A stretch of 64,000 bases of DNA from Neiella marina (GTDB lineage Bacteria; Pseudomonadota; Gammaproteobacteria; Enterobacterales; Neiellaceae). Below the pieces are notes generated by a model. It saw nothing but the letters and a program-made list of their open reading frames with translations, made no database searches and was not told where the DNA came from. The stretch is taken from positions 79,988-143,987 of the forward strand of contig NZ_NGNS01000010.1 of the NCBI RefSeq assembly GCF_002165625.1, given 5' to 3'. How positions within the stretch are numbered: position 1 is the stretch's first letter; the number at the start of each line of letters is the position of its first letter. The translations under genes were made by a program, and so were the position numbers. Shown piece after piece: positions 6,813 to 16,652 of this stretch.

Positions 6813-9800
6813 CTAAGCTTGCTCCGTTTCTGCTCGCCCTTTGACCTTCTCTCGCATGGTTTGCAACATGGCGAAGAACACCGGCACGATCAAGGTACCA
6901 ACCAGCGTTGCCACCAGCATGCCTCCAAATACCGCATAGCCCAACGAGTTGCGGCTTGCGGCACCTGCTCCCACTGCAACCACCAGTGGGAATATGCCAA
7001 AGATAAATGAGATAGCCGTCATCAGTACGGCTCTGAAACGCAGCCGAGCAGCTTTGGCTGCCGCTTCGAGAATGGGCAGCTTTTCATCTTCTCGCAGCAC
7101 TTTGGCAAATTCGACAATCAGAATCGCGTTTTTACTGGCTAGGCCAATGAGCAGTACTAAGCCGATTTGGGTGTAGAGATTGACATCTGAACTGGCAAAC
7201 CAAACATTGAGGAAGGCCCCCATGACCGCTAATGGTACGGCCAACATCACGGCCAGCGGAATGGTCCAGCTTTCGTATTGAGCAACCAAGAACAGATAGG
7301 TAAAGACAATCGCCAAGGCAAAAATAACCAAGGCTAAGTTGCCTGCTTTCAACTCCTGATAGGTTTGCCCGGTCCACTCAAAGCTGTAGCCAGCGGGTAG
7401 CGATTCGGTCGCAGCCCGACTTAACGCTTGGATGGCCTCGCCAGAGCTATAACCAGGGGCTGGCAGCGCGTTGATGGTGACTGATGGATAGAGGTTGTAT
7501 TGGTCGAGTACCTCAGGCCCAAGCTTCGGTTGCACCTGCACGAGGGTGCTCAGAGGCACCATTTCGCCACTGCCGGTGCGAACGTAAAAACGCTGAATAT
7601 CACGAGGGTCATCGCGAAACTCGGTTTCAGCTTGGGTCATCACCCGGAACACTTTACCAAACAGGTTAAAGTCATTGACGTACGCAGAGCCGAGGAAAGT
7701 CGATAGGGTGCCAAATATCTCTGATAAGGGTACACCTTGGACTTTCGCCTTACGGCGGTCAACATCAACGTAAAGCTGCGGTACATCGGCGCGGAAATTA
7801 CTAAAGGCAACACCAACCTCTGGTTGCGCATTGGCTGCCATGATAAAGCCAGTCATCACGTTCGATAGTTCGGCAGCACCGCGGCCCTGCAAATCTTGCA
7901 GCACGAACTCGACGCCACCGACGTTACCCACCCCCGATATTGGTGGTAGTGAGAAGCCAACAGCTCGAGCTTCGGCAATGGTATTGAGTTTTGCTTGCAC
8001 TCGCCGGAGGATTTGTTGCTCGTGCATATCGTCATCGAGACGCTCATCCCAGCCACTTAAGCTCACCACGATCAAACCAGCATTCGAGGCAATGGCATTG
8101 GTCAGAATACTAAAACCAGAGGCATGAATGACGTTCTCGACGCCTGGCTCCGATAGCACCATATTGACCATTTCTTCCATCACCTCATCGGTGCGGTTGA
8201 TTGATGAACCGTCAGGCAGCTGAACATCGACCATGAAGGCCTTTTTGTCTTCCTGCGGTACAAAACCGGTCGGCAGTGCTGAACCCAGCAATGCGGTACA
8301 GCCGATGATGACCAGGTAGCAAATTCCTACCAGCATAAATTTGCCGAGGATTTGACGAACCAGGCCGGTGTACTTTTCGGTCAGTAGGCCAAAGTACTTG
8401 TTAAACAGGCCATGGAAGCCGGTGTTCTTCTGCTTTGGCGCTTTCAGTAACGAGGCGCAGAGGGCAGGACTCAGAGTCAGCGCGTTGATCGATGAAATAA
8501 TCACCGAGATACAAATTGTGACTGAGAACTGAGCATACATTTGCCCGGTAATACCGGGCATGACCGCCGTTGGCGCAAATACCGCAAGCAACACCAAGGT
8601 TGTTGCGATAATTGGACCAGATACTTCAGCCATGGCTTTGATGGTTGCTTCTGGCGCCGACAGTCCCTCTTCGGCCATGATTCGACTGACATTTTCAACC
8701 ACCAAAATGGCATCGTCGACGACAATACCGATGGCTAGGATCAGGGCGAATAATGACACCGTGTTGATGGTCATATCGGCGGCTAACAGGAACACAAAAG
8801 TACCAATCAGCGACACCGGAATGGCAATTGCTGGAATCAAGGTGGAGCGGACATCTTGCAAGAAGATGAACACCACCAACACGACTAAGGCTACCGAGAT
8901 AAAGAGTGTCGTTACCACTTCGTTGATTGATGTTTCTACGAATTCAGTGGTGTCATAGAGAATTTCGTAGCTCATGCCATCAGGAAAGGCTTCTGATAGC
9001 CGATCCATCTCGGCGTAGATGCCATCTGCTACATCCAACGCATTGGCATCGCTCATTTGATAAATAGCGATCAGGGCACTTGGGGCATTGTTCAGCTTGC
9101 CTTCTGCATCATAGGTTTGTGAGCCGAGTTCAATACGAGCGATATCACCCAATGACACAGTCGAGCCGTCACGGTTGGTCCGCAGAATAACCTCTTCGAA
9201 CTCCTTGACCGATGACAGCCGGCCTTGGGTCGATAGGGTATATTGGAATTGTTGATCGCGAGGCACCGGAGCGGCACCAATTCGACCGGCAGCGACCTGA
9301 ATGTTTTGCTCGCGCAGAGAATCTGAAACATCCGAGGTGGTGATATTCAGTGCCGCCATTCGATCAGGGTTGAGCCAAACTCGAATGGCGTAGTCCATGG
9401 CTCCGATAACGTTGACTTCGGAGACGCCGGTTACTCGAGTTAAGTTGTCAACGATGTTGATACCGGCATAGTTGGTCAGAAACAGCGAATCAAATTTGTC
9501 TGGCTCAGTGATCAAGTTGACGATCATCAACATGCTTGAGCTTTTCTTATTGACCTTGATACCTTGCCGCGCGACTTCCTCGGGAAGCTTCGGCATGGCT
9601 TGCTGCACCCTGTTCTGGACATTGACCTGAGCCATGTCGGCATCGGTGCCCACTTCAAATGTCACCGTCAGGCTGTAACTGCCATCGTTGGCTGATTTAG
9701 AAGACATGTAAATCATGTCTTCTACGCCATTCACTTCCGATTCGATGATTTTAGCGATGGTATCTTGAACCACCACCGCATTAGCCCCTGGATAAGAGGT

Positions 9801-9941
9801 ACTGACCGCTACCTGAGGTGGTGCGATTTCGGGGAACTCAGCCACCGGCAATACCGGAATGGCAATTAACCCCATGATGGTCAGGACGATCGAAATGACA
9901 AAAGCAAATTTGGGGCGATTGACAAAGAACTTACTGATCAT
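6813..9941 (-). CDS. RND multidrug efflux pump, inner-membrane subunit (AcrB/MexB type)
   Basis: At 1042 residues this is the size of an HAE-1 hydrophobe/amphiphile exporter. It starts [20 protein letters not shown], typical of AcrB-like proteins, and has the two large periplasmic loops and twelve membrane spans of the family. The paired aspartates of the proton relay are in [11 protein letters not shown] (TM4), and the repeat half has [13 protein letters not shown]. It pumps drugs, dyes or bile-salt-like compounds out of the periplasm using the proton gradient. It lies 18 bases after its adaptor gene. No outer-membrane TolC-like channel gene is present in this operon, so it probably shares a channel encoded elsewhere. 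Confidence 0.96.
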   Translation of the reverse strand: MISKFFVNRPKFAFVISIVLTIMGLIAIPVLPVAEFPEIAPPQVAVSTSYPGANAVVVQDTIAKIIESEVNGVEDMIYMSSKSANDGSYSLTVTFEVGTDADMAQVNVQNRVQQAMPKLPEEVARQGIKVNKKSSSMLMIVNLITEPDKFDSLFLTNYAGINIVDNLTRVTGVSEVNVIGAMDYAIRVWLNPDRMAALNITTSDVSDSLREQNIQVAAGRIGAAPVPRDQQFQYTLSTQGRLSSVKEFEEVILRTNRDGSTVSLGDIARIELGSQTYDAEGKLNNAPSALIAIYQMSDANALDVADGIYAEMDRLSEAFPDGMSYEILYDTTEFVETSINEVVTTLFISVALVVLVVFIFLQDVRSTLIPAIAIPVSLIGTFVFLLAADMTINTVSLFALILAIGIVVDDAILVVENVSRIMAEEGLSAPEATIKAMAEVSGPIIATTLVLLAVFAPTAVMPGITGQMYAQFSVTICISVIISSINALTLSPALCASLLKAPKQKNTGFHGLFNKYFGLLTEKYTGLVRQILGKFMLVGICYLVIIGCTALLGSALPTGFVPQEDKKAFMVDVQLPDGSSINRTDEVMEEMVNMVLSEPGVENVIHASGFSILTNAIASNAGLIVVSLSGWDERLDDDMHEQQILRRVQAKLNTIAEARAVGFSLPPISGVGNVGGVEFVLQDLQGRGAAELSNVMTGFIMAANAQPEVGVAFSNFRADVPQLYVDVDRRKAKVQGVPLSEIFGTLSTFLGSAYVNDFNLFGKVFRVMTQAETEFRDDPRDIQRFYVRTGSGEMVPLSTLVQVQPKLGPEVLDQYNLYPSVTINALPAPGYSSGEAIQALSRAATESLPAGYSFEWTGQTYQELKAGNLALVIFALAIVFTYLFLVAQYESWTIPLAVMLAVPLAVMGAFLNVWFASSDVNLYTQIGLVLLIGLASKNAILIVEFAKVLREDEKLPILEAAAKAARLRFRAVLMTAISFIFGIFPLVVAVGAGAASRNSLGYAVFGGMLVATLVGTLIVPVFFAMLQTMREKVKGRAETEQA

Positions 9942-9959
9942 TGTTCGTCACCTATTACT

Positions 9960-11096
9960 TTAGTTGCTTTCAAACGGAACGGCTGTGACTTCGACCGGAT
10001 CAACGGTGATGCCGGGGCGAATACGCTGTAAGCCGTTGATGACGACGCGCTCGCCTGGGCTCAAGCCTTCCTCAACATGCCAGAAGATGCCTTGTTGGTT
10101 GCCAACTTTGATGATGCGCTTTTCAACGGTATTGTCGTCTTTCACCACCATCACGAAATGGCCTTGCTGATCTTGAGAAATTGCCCGTTGTTCAATCAAT
10201 ACCGCTTCGACTGGCTCTATGCCCTCGATAATCAAGGTGACGTACATGCCGGGGATTAGTATTTGGTCCGGGTTGGGGAAAATTGCTCGGATAGAGATTG
10301 TGCCGGTAGCTTGGTCAATACGGTTTTCTGACGCATTGATGCGGCCTTTCTGATCAAACATGGTGTTGTTGGGCAAACGCAATGAGATGTTCAAATCATC
10401 GATTGAATGGGCGCCGCTCTCTAGCATTTGCTGACGTGCATTTAACACGCTGCGTTCTGACACCTGAAAGTCGATCCACATTGGATCCACTTGAACCAAG
10501 CTGGCCATTTGGCGCTCTGGAGTAATCAAATCGCCAATAAATACTTCCGACTTACTCATGCGACCGGCAACCGGCGCATGGACCTTGGTGTATTCTAAAT
10601 TTAACTCGGCGACCTCTACTGCAGATTCAGCTCCTTCGACGGATGCTTTGGCTTGTAGCATGCGTGAGGTTAGCTCATCCATATCCATATCCGACAGCAG
10701 CTTTTTCTCATTAAGCTGTTTGCCTCTGGAATATTGCAATGAGGCAACTTCATAAGCGCTTTTGGCTTGCGATAATGTTGCCTTCTGACGGTTCAGTTCA
10801 GCAGTGTAGGAGGCCGGGTCAATCTCAAACAACAACTGGTTTTGCTCAACTTTAGCGCCGTCTTTAAAGTGGCGCGCCAACAGTTGACCGCTGACTCTAG
10901 CTTTGATTGATACGTCTTCAGAAGCAACGGTGCGGCCAACAAACTCAACTGCAGGATTAAGAGGTTTCAGGTCGATGACTTGAAATTCGATTTTCGGTGC
11001 TGGTGGTGGAGGTGGTGGCGCATCAGAGCAACTCACGGTAATGCCAGCTATAGCCAATAAAGCTAGTGCTCGTAATTTGATGGGATGTTTGTTCAT
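9960..11096 (-). CDS. RND efflux periplasmic adaptor (AcrA/MexA type)
   Basis: The 378-residue membrane-fusion protein links the pump to an outer-membrane channel. It has a lipoprotein-like signal with Cys23, a proline-rich linker, a lipoyl half-motif (ASEDVSIKARVSGQLL), a helical hairpin (about 95-165), the second lipoyl half (YTKVHAPVAGRM) and beta-barrel and membrane-proximal domains ending near GLQRIRPG. ATG at 11096 is chosen because the signal peptide begins there and AGG lies just upstream; the frame is open to 11138. No TetR- or MarR-type repressor gene is adjacent. Confidence 0.93.
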   Translation of the reverse strand: MNKHPIKLRALALLAIAGITVSCSDAPPPPPPAPKIEFQVIDLKPLNPAVEFVGRTVASEDVSIKARVSGQLLARHFKDGAKVEQNQLLFEIDPASYTAELNRQKATLSQAKSAYEVASLQYSRGKQLNEKKLLSDMDMDELTSRMLQAKASVEGAESAVEVAELNLEYTKVHAPVAGRMSKSEVFIGDLITPERQMASLVQVDPMWIDFQVSERSVLNARQQMLESGAHSIDDLNISLRLPNNTMFDQKGRINASENRIDQATGTISIRAIFPNPDQILIPGMYVTLIIEGIEPVEAVLIEQRAISQDQQGHFVMVVKDDNTVEKRIIKVGNQQGIFWHVEEGLSPGERVVINGLQRIRPGITVDPVEVTAVPFESN

Positions 11097-11252
11097 GAAC
11101 CTAATCCTTGCTTCTCGATACTGATGAACATTGCACATTTAATGGCAAGTGGAACTAACACTTCAGAATAGCATTGGAGTCTAACGTCAAATTGTGACTG
11201 ATGGATGCTCGCCAATGATATGAATTATTGGGCTAGTTGTTTGTTGCAAAGT

Positions 11253-11279
11253 AAAGACTCCGCCGTAGCGGAGTCTTTT
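11253..11279. terminator. Terminator after the mlaA-like gene
   Basis: AAAGACTCCGC and GCGGAGTCTTT form an 11-bp stem around CGTA. T-rich flanks on both strands make it usable in both directions; it ends the minus-strand MlaA gene 11 bases past its stop. Confidence 0.8.
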
Positions 11280-11289
11280 CAACATTCAG

Positions 11290-12048
11290 TTAGCGCTGAA
11301 TTTGAATTTCGCGAGCTCGGAAGTACAAGAAGCGAATTAACTCGTACTCAAATGCTGAACCTGTTGAGTAGTAACGGAATGGAATCTGTTTTCGAGCGTT
11401 AATTGAGCGAATAATCATCATCGCGATTTCTTCGTTCGTTTTCAGCCCCATTTCGTCAACGACTTCGTTGTAGACTAATGAGTCAACCACTAAACCAAAG
11501 CCATCTCGGGCACTCGATGGTCCCAGTAGTGGCACCACCAAATAAGGGCCATCGCCAACACCCCAGTAACCTAAGGTTTGACCGAAGTCCTCTTTCTCAC
11601 GGTAGACACCCATGGCGGTTGCTGGGTCAAACAGGCCGAAAATACCGATGGTTGAGTTCGTCACGAAGCGGAACGCCGTGGTGATTGCTCGCTCACCTTT
11701 GAGCTGCAACACCGAGTTCATGAAGGTGTTGATTTCTCCCAAGTTACTGAAGAAATTGTTCACCCCGGTTTGCATGACTTCCGGTGTCACGTATTCATAA
11801 CCGCGAACCACCGGCAGTAACACGTACTCGTCAGCTTTGGCATTAAAGTAATACATGCGGCGGTTGAAGCCTTCCCATGGATCATTGTCGACGTAGCCGA
11901 TGCCACGTGGATCCATCTCAGATGTATCTGGCAGTGGGATCCTCGGTTCTTCAGCATCAGGCTCTAAATCGGGTGTCGCACTACAGGCAGTAAGCAGTGC
12001 GACGCCAGCAGCGAGCACCAGGTTGCGCACAAAATATAATTGTTTCAT
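11290..12048 (-). CDS. mlaA: MlaA (VacJ) outer-membrane lipoprotein
   Basis: The 252-residue protein has a lipoprotein signal with LTAC (Cys22), then the family core: DPWEGFNRRMYYFN (57-70), GVNNFFSNLGEI, FRFVTNSTIGIFGLFD, GYWGVGDGPYLVVPLLGPSS. MlaA forms a donut in the outer membrane and removes misplaced phospholipids from the outer leaflet, passing them to MlaC. The other mla genes are not in the window. It is 17 bases downstream of a secreted alpha/beta hydrolase gene, probably in one transcript, which suggests joint work on envelope lipids. Confidence 0.93.
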   Translation of the reverse strand: MKQLYFVRNLVLAAGVALLTACSATPDLEPDAEEPRIPLPDTSEMDPRGIGYVDNDPWEGFNRRMYYFNAKADEYVLLPVVRGYEYVTPEVMQTGVNNFFSNLGEINTFMNSVLQLKGERAITTAFRFVTNSTIGIFGLFDPATAMGVYREKEDFGQTLGYWGVGDGPYLVVPLLGPSSARDGFGLVVDSLVYNEVVDEMGLKTNEEIAMMIIRSINARKQIPFRYYSTGSAFEYELIRFLYFRAREIQIQR

Positions 12049-12065
12049 CGTTGATTGCTCCCTGC

Positions 12066-13355
12066 TTAATTACTGCTGGCGAAAAAAGCGAGCATGTCTT
12101 CCACCCACACTTTCTCGTCCATGTTGCCGCAGTGGCCGCCATTTGGATAAATCCAGCCGCGATCACCAAAGGTGTTTTCTAAGAACTTCAAATCTGGACC
12201 GGCCAAGATGATGTCGTCGGCATTAGTGACCATACCGATTTTTTCCGATGTCTTGAGATAGTCTTCAAGCTCAATCAGACTCAAGCGATCAATCATATCG
12301 GCTCTCGATAAGTCTGGATTGCGAGCTTGATAAAACGGCACCATGCCGCGCTCGAAGTAGGTTAGAAAACCAATTGACGCACCGCGTAAAAACGAGTGGC
12401 TAATGCTTTCATGTTTGCTGATTTGGTGATTTTTGTAGGTTAGTGCGCCGATGTTTTGCATCACATCGATGGCAAAAATCATATCAGTTGAGCTCAGCCG
12501 GAATGCTAGTCCAATCAGTTGCGATAGCTCTTGGTCACTGACATTGGCTGCGACAAACATTTTGTATAGAAACTCTGGGGTCAGCTCAACGCGGGTGGCG
12601 TGAGAGACGCTGTCGCCAACTCGATCGAAAATGCCGTTGACGGTATTGCGCAGCCCCTCAGAGCCAACTGACTCAACGTAACCATCGAGAATAACCACTG
12701 AGTTATAAAGGCTCACCGGTGGGTTTACCAATAATACTTTTTTGAAGTTAAACGCTTTTTTCTCTTCGTCGAGCTTGCTAACAAAGGCAGAGTGGGCGCC
12801 ACCAAGGCTATAGCCAGTGAGGTAAAAGTCGGTTACTTGTAGTTTGTCACCGAGTTTGCTCTGAGCATCAGCCAATGTCTTCTGCATCACCGCATAGATC
12901 TCTTCGGCATCTTTTTCCAAGTAGCCGGGCATTTGTTTGCTCGAGGCACTGACAATGAAATTCGGGTGCGTTGGTGAAGTGATGGAAATGACGTTATAGC
13001 CGGCTTTGAAGAACGCTTTTTCCAGCGCAATCATCTTGCCGCCATTGTACTTACCGCCGGTGCCGGCAATCGAAAAGACCAAAGGCGCTGGTTTTTTCTG
13101 GTAAACCACGGAGTACTGGAACCCTTCGTGATACCAAAATACCTCGGGTGTTTCGCGTTCTGGGTACAGATCAATACTGAACTCGCGACGATGAATATCG
13201 TCAGGCAGATCTGCTTTGAAATCGGCCGGAGTGCCGAAAACGGTTGCTTTGAATGGGTCAGAGAAAGGGAACTGATAGTCGTCAGTGGTTGGTGCTGCTT
13301 GAGCAATACCAACCATCCCCAACAACAGCGCCCCTAATCGCATTATCCTTTTCAT
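12066..13355 (-). CDS. Secreted alpha/beta hydrolase linked to mlaA
   Basis: The 429-residue protein has a signal peptide ending AQA, so it should act in the periplasm or outside. The alpha/beta-hydrolase core shows FSIAGTGG (oxyanion-hole region, about 94-101) and the nucleophile elbow GYSLGG with Ser183; NGGHCGNM near the end holds the likely catalytic histidine. ATG at 13355 has GGAAA 8 bases upstream and begins the signal peptide; the frame extends to 13412. Being next to mlaA suggests a lipid or acyl ester substrate, but this is only inferred from position. Confidence 0.75.
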   Translation of the reverse strand: MKRIMRLGALLLGMVGIAQAAPTTDDYQFPFSDPFKATVFGTPADFKADLPDDIHRREFSIDLYPERETPEVFWYHEGFQYSVVYQKKPAPLVFSIAGTGGKYNGGKMIALEKAFFKAGYNVISITSPTHPNFIVSASSKQMPGYLEKDAEEIYAVMQKTLADAQSKLGDKLQVTDFYLTGYSLGGAHSAFVSKLDEEKKAFNFKKVLLVNPPVSLYNSVVILDGYVESVGSEGLRNTVNGIFDRVGDSVSHATRVELTPEFLYKMFVAANVSDQELSQLIGLAFRLSSTDMIFAIDVMQNIGALTYKNHQISKHESISHSFLRGASIGFLTYFERGMVPFYQARNPDLSRADMIDRLSLIELEDYLKTSEKIGMVTNADDIILAGPDLKFLENTFGDRGWIYPNGGHCGNMDEKVWVEDMLAFFASSN

Positions 13356-13598
13356 ATCGTTATTTCCACGCGCATTGAAAATTAAGGCTTTTGTCGATGT
13401 TACGAAATTCATTATGCGCTAAAAATGTAAAAAATAAAGCGGACTTGTGAATAGACTTTTACTGGAGTAAATGCTTTGTTTGTCGCAAAACTGTGGTAAG
13501 GACCTCATTCAACCCAGTAAATTGAGTGATTACTCATCACTTGTTCCATTTGGGAATGCTATTAATAAGGTAACCAGTTGTTGCCGGAGAGAAAGATT

Positions 13599-13922
13599 AT
13601 GTTTCACGTACTTTACCGTTGGCAGTTAAAACCTGGCAAAGAACAGGTGTTTCAAGAAGGTTGGAGTGAAATTGTCCATCGCAACGTCAATCAATACGGC
13701 GCGCTGGGCTCGAAATTAAGTAAGTGCAGTGATGGGTGGTGGCGCTCATTGTCCTATTGGCCTAGCGAACAGCATTGGCTTAAAGCATTGCGGATCGAAG
13801 ATTCTGACCAAGAAGCACGGCAGAAAATGATGTCGGCCATTATTCGCAAAGAACGCCCTGTGACCATGACACCCGTGTTAGATCATGTCGTTGCCAGCAA
13901 GGTTGACCACAAGGATCTTTAG
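13599..13922 (+). CDS. Antibiotic biosynthesis monooxygenase-like (ABM) small protein
   Basis: This 107-residue protein has the ferredoxin-like dimeric alpha/beta-barrel pattern of ABM-domain proteins: a first strand FHVLYRWQLKPGKE, a helix with FQEGWSEIV, and a central strand GWWRSLSYWPSEQHW. Members include small oxidases and stress proteins; no cofactor site is obvious. ATG at 13599 has GGAGAGAAAG directly upstream. It is flanked by a promoter-like AT-rich stretch and probably forms its own unit, perhaps with the next gene. Confidence 0.65.
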   Translation: MFHVLYRWQLKPGKEQVFQEGWSEIVHRNVNQYGALGSKLSKCSDGWWRSLSYWPSEQHWLKALRIEDSDQEARQKMMSAIIRKERPVTMTPVLDHVVASKVDHKDL

Positions 13923-13996
13923 CCACAGTAATGTTGCAATCTGCTGCTGGTATGTAACTCTATGCAGCCTTATTGAAGTTGCGCATTTCTTTGGTC

Positions 13997-14317
13997 ATGG
14001 TTTTCGACTTAACTACTGTCATCGTTTTATTGTGTCTTGCCAGTGTTTGCTTGATTTGGTGGAAGGCCAGAGAAGCTCAAGAGCGAGCGCTTAGAGCCGC
14101 TCGGGCATATTGCCAAAACCTAGGATTGCAGTTGCTCGATGAGTGCGTTGTGCAAGGCCATTGGCGTTTTCGGCGCAACGAATCCGGCCAGCTGGTGATT
14201 GAACGTTGTTATCAGTTTGAATTTACCTCAACGGGTTATGAACGCTACACCGGAGAAGTGGTGATGAGAGGCTCAAAGCTGCTCAATGTTACTGTTGAGC
14301 CTCATCGCATTGGCTAA
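13997..14317 (+). CDS. DUF3301 membrane-anchored protein
   Basis: The product is about 106 residues. One N-terminal membrane segment (about 6-21) is followed by the DUF3301 pattern: AYCQNLGLQLLDECV, WRFRRNESGQL, then YQFEFTSTGYERYTG. The function is unknown in all members, which are common in gammaproteobacteria. The frame has a TTG eight codons earlier at 13973; ATG at 13997 fits the family start (a short polar lead before the membrane segment) but neither has a strong ribosome site. Its end overlaps the end of the convergent lipoprotein gene by 4 bases. Confidence 0.8.
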   Translation: MVFDLTTVIVLLCLASVCLIWWKAREAQERALRAARAYCQNLGLQLLDECVVQGHWRFRRNESGQLVIERCYQFEFTSTGYERYTGEVVMRGSKLLNVTVEPHRIG

Positions 14318-15630
14318 TGGCCGATAGGTAAGCGCTGTTCCGACTCTGTTTTGCCGGGGGCATTTGCGGCCGATCGCAGCGTTAATGGTTGCATGCTCAA
14401 TGCTGAGCGAGAATCACACCAGGGTAAGCCTGGTTGGATAATTTGAGCTGAACCTAAGTTGGCCAAGTGCGCATTCACTTGCATCGCTTGGTTTGGCAGC
14501 ATCATCGTCACCACCATTTGCGCCCGATTGTTGACTTGAAACTCACCAATCCGTCCGCGCTGAGCCCAGCCAATGGTTTGGTCACAGTAATTGTCGCTGT
14601 CGGTGTTTAAAAACGCGACGTCTCTGAGGGCATCCATGGAGTATGACATCATGGCTTCTTCAAACAACATCGCGACATCTTCGGCGCTGGTGTAATAGTT
14701 ATACATGTCCGAGGCGCCGTCTAACTCGAACATCACTCCAGCTTCGGTCGCGCTTAATTGCAGCAGGTTGGCACTGGCCGCATTGCCGCCAAACAACACT
14801 TCAGCCAATGTCTTCAGGGTATTGTTGAGCAGCGGAAATGGTTCGATAAGCCGTTGCTGAATGCTCTGGTTGTTGGCAAATACGTCATCAATCAGGTCGA
14901 AAAATGAGTCATCCCCTAATGGCAGGCGAACGCTGCTCCGAACATCGGGTGGCAGAAAATCGTTGGCATGAGCTAATTCGTGAAACAATAGATTGGTCAC
15001 GCCCGGCACAATGTCGGCAAATGAGCGGCTGTCATTGCCATCGGAAAAGTTACTCACGGTAATGTAGTTGCCATGGACATTAACGTAGCGCCAACCAGTA
15101 TCCAGAGCCAAGTTGCTACCAAACCCAGAACGATAATCCGGTGAATCATCGATTGAAGCATACTCTGTGGGAGTCAACCATAAAAATGCCGGGTCGATGT
15201 ACATAGCGCCAGTCAATGGGTGGTAGAAAGCAGGCCGGATATCGAACGCGATCACCACGGCGGTTAAGGGCTCGAACATTGCAATCATGCTTGGCGAAGC
15301 TTGCTGCAAGAAACGTTCAAAGCGTTGTGCCATCCAATCGTGACTGACGACTAAGCGATCCATGATGTCATCAACTGTTACCGTGTCATCGCCAATACCT
15401 AAAGGCGGTAGCGTATCGACAAAGCACGACATGTCATCTTGGTAGGCTGTGACACAGTCATTTAGCACAGCGCTGTACGCGCTCGTCCGATAGGGGTAAA
15501 TGGTTGCTAGTGTTGTACTCGGGCCATCATTGTCGCCACCGGATGAAGCGCTAGGCGAGGAGCTGCCACCACCGCCACAAGCAGTGATAAGGATTAGTGA
15601 AAAACAAAAAAACAGGGTTTTGCAACGCAT
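14314..15630 (-). CDS. Lipoprotein with HExxH metallopeptidase-like motif
   Basis: No family was recognised for these 438 residues. It has a lipoprotein signal (ITAC, Cys18), a Gly/Ser linker, and at 217-221 HELAH within LLFHELAHANDF, the zinc-binding signature of metallopeptidases. A possible third ligand is one of the glutamates in the EDVAMLFEEAMM segment (about 317-328), as in gluzincin enzymes. Several cysteines (59, 69, 349 and one later) could form disulfides. ATG at 15630 has GGAG 9 bases upstream. An envelope-bound protease acting on peptides or cell-wall proteins is plausible but unproven. Confidence 0.75.
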   Translation of the reverse strand: MRCKTLFFCFSLILITACGGGGSSSPSASSGGDNDGPSTTLATIYPYRTSAYSAVLNDCVTAYQDDMSCFVDTLPPLGIGDDTVTVDDIMDRLVVSHDWMAQRFERFLQQASPSMIAMFEPLTAVVIAFDIRPAFYHPLTGAMYIDPAFLWLTPTEYASIDDSPDYRSGFGSNLALDTGWRYVNVHGNYITVSNFSDGNDSRSFADIVPGVTNLLFHELAHANDFLPPDVRSSVRLPLGDDSFFDLIDDVFANNQSIQQRLIEPFPLLNNTLKTLAEVLFGGNAASANLLQLSATEAGVMFELDGASDMYNYYTSAEDVAMLFEEAMMSYSMDALRDVAFLNTDSDNYCDQTIGWAQRGRIGEFQVNNRAQMVVTMMLPNQAMQVNAHLANLGSAQIIQPGLPWCDSRSALSMQPLTLRSAANAPGKTESEQRLPIGH

Positions 15631-15708
15631 GTTGTTGGTTCTCCAGTGGCATTCGCTTGCTGAAGTGGACGACATTGCTTCAATGGTAAACCAACTGTTT
15701 GTTTCGGG

Positions 15709-16029
15709 CTAACTCTCACCCGCTTCGCTTAGTGCTTCCCTGTCAAAAGCATAACTTCGAGAAATTTCTGCTACATCAACTTGATAGCTTTTGTACCACC
15801 GGTTTTTACCGATGTCTTGGGCGAGCAAATGTTTGCTATGTTGTTTCCAGGCCGTGATATCTGACAAACTGCGCCAGTAAGAAATAGCGATTTCTGAACT
15901 TCCCTCAGTGCAGGCCGTAAACTCGATACAGTTATATTGCTTAAATGCGAGTTCACGAAGTTGGTTGGCCAGCAGTGAGTATTGCGCGTCGACTTGTTCC
16001 AATTCAGCGCGGAATATTACAGCATACAT
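15709..16029 (-). CDS. ABM-like (antibiotic biosynthesis monooxygenase domain) protein
   Basis: The 106-residue product starts MYAVIFRAEL, followed by YSLLANQLRELA, a helix of the dimeric alpha/beta barrel, and AISYWRSLSDITAWKQH, the conserved strand-helix of ABM proteins. The frame is open to 16173, but ATG at 16029 has AGGA about 10 bases upstream and starts the domain exactly. The role is unknown; many such proteins are small monooxygenases or degraders of reactive compounds. Confidence 0.75.
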   Translation of the reverse strand: MYAVIFRAELEQVDAQYSLLANQLRELAFKQYNCIEFTACTEGSSEIAISYWRSLSDITAWKQHSKHLLAQDIGKNRWYKSYQVDVAEISRSYAFDREALSEAGES

Positions 16030-16124
16030 AATCAAGTATCCTATGGGATGATATTGCTGGCCCGATAGCGACCGGTCAGCGTTTAGTTGAAATTCAAGTT
16101 TGCCGTTTAGAAAGAGGAGCTTAG

Positions 16125-16637
16125 ATGGGATCGCCAGCAACAACAACCAAGTCAATGGGACGATTGATGGCAATCATGGCCTGGTTGTGCTTCTTTGCTT
16201 TGGCCGGATTGTTCTTCAATGACTTCCTAGAAGGTAAACAAGATCCAAATCGATCGCTGGTGATTGATGATTCAATGCGGGTGGAATTAATCCGAAATCA
16301 AGCTGGCCATTACTTGGCGCCAGGGCAAATTAATGGGGTTGATGTGACTTTTTTGCTTGATACCGGTGCTACCTACCTCAGCATTCCCGAAGATATTGCC
16401 GAGCGAGCCGGTCTGCGGCGAGGCCAACAAGCCGCGGTGAGTACTGCCAACGGTCGGATTCGGGTGTTTCGTACTGAAATCGATGAAGTTCGACTCGGCG
16501 GTCTACAACGCCAACGAGTAGCGGCGTTTATCAACCCGTCAGAGCAGGGCGGTGTTGTGCTTTTGGGCATGAGTTTTTTGAAGTATTTTCAATGGCGCCA
16601 GATTGATGATAGGTTAATCCTAACGCCACAAAACTAA
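16125..16637 (+). CDS. Membrane-anchored retropepsin-like aspartic protease (clan AA)
   Basis: The product is 170 residues with one N-terminal membrane segment (about 13-32) and a single aspartic-protease half-domain: LLDTGAT with Asp79, followed by YLSIPEDIAERAGL and VLLGMSFLKYF. These TIGR02281-type proteins act as dimers like retroviral proteases and face the periplasm. GAGGAG lies 8 bases before the ATG. The gene is 15 bases ahead of pqiA and probably in the same transcript. Confidence 0.85.
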   Translation: MGSPATTTKSMGRLMAIMAWLCFFALAGLFFNDFLEGKQDPNRSLVIDDSMRVELIRNQAGHYLAPGQINGVDVTFLLDTGATYLSIPEDIAERAGLRRGQQAAVSTANGRIRVFRTEIDEVRLGGLQRQRVAAFINPSEQGGVVLLGMSFLKYFQWRQIDDRLILTPQN

Positions 16638-16652
16638 CGGATTGACCATACA

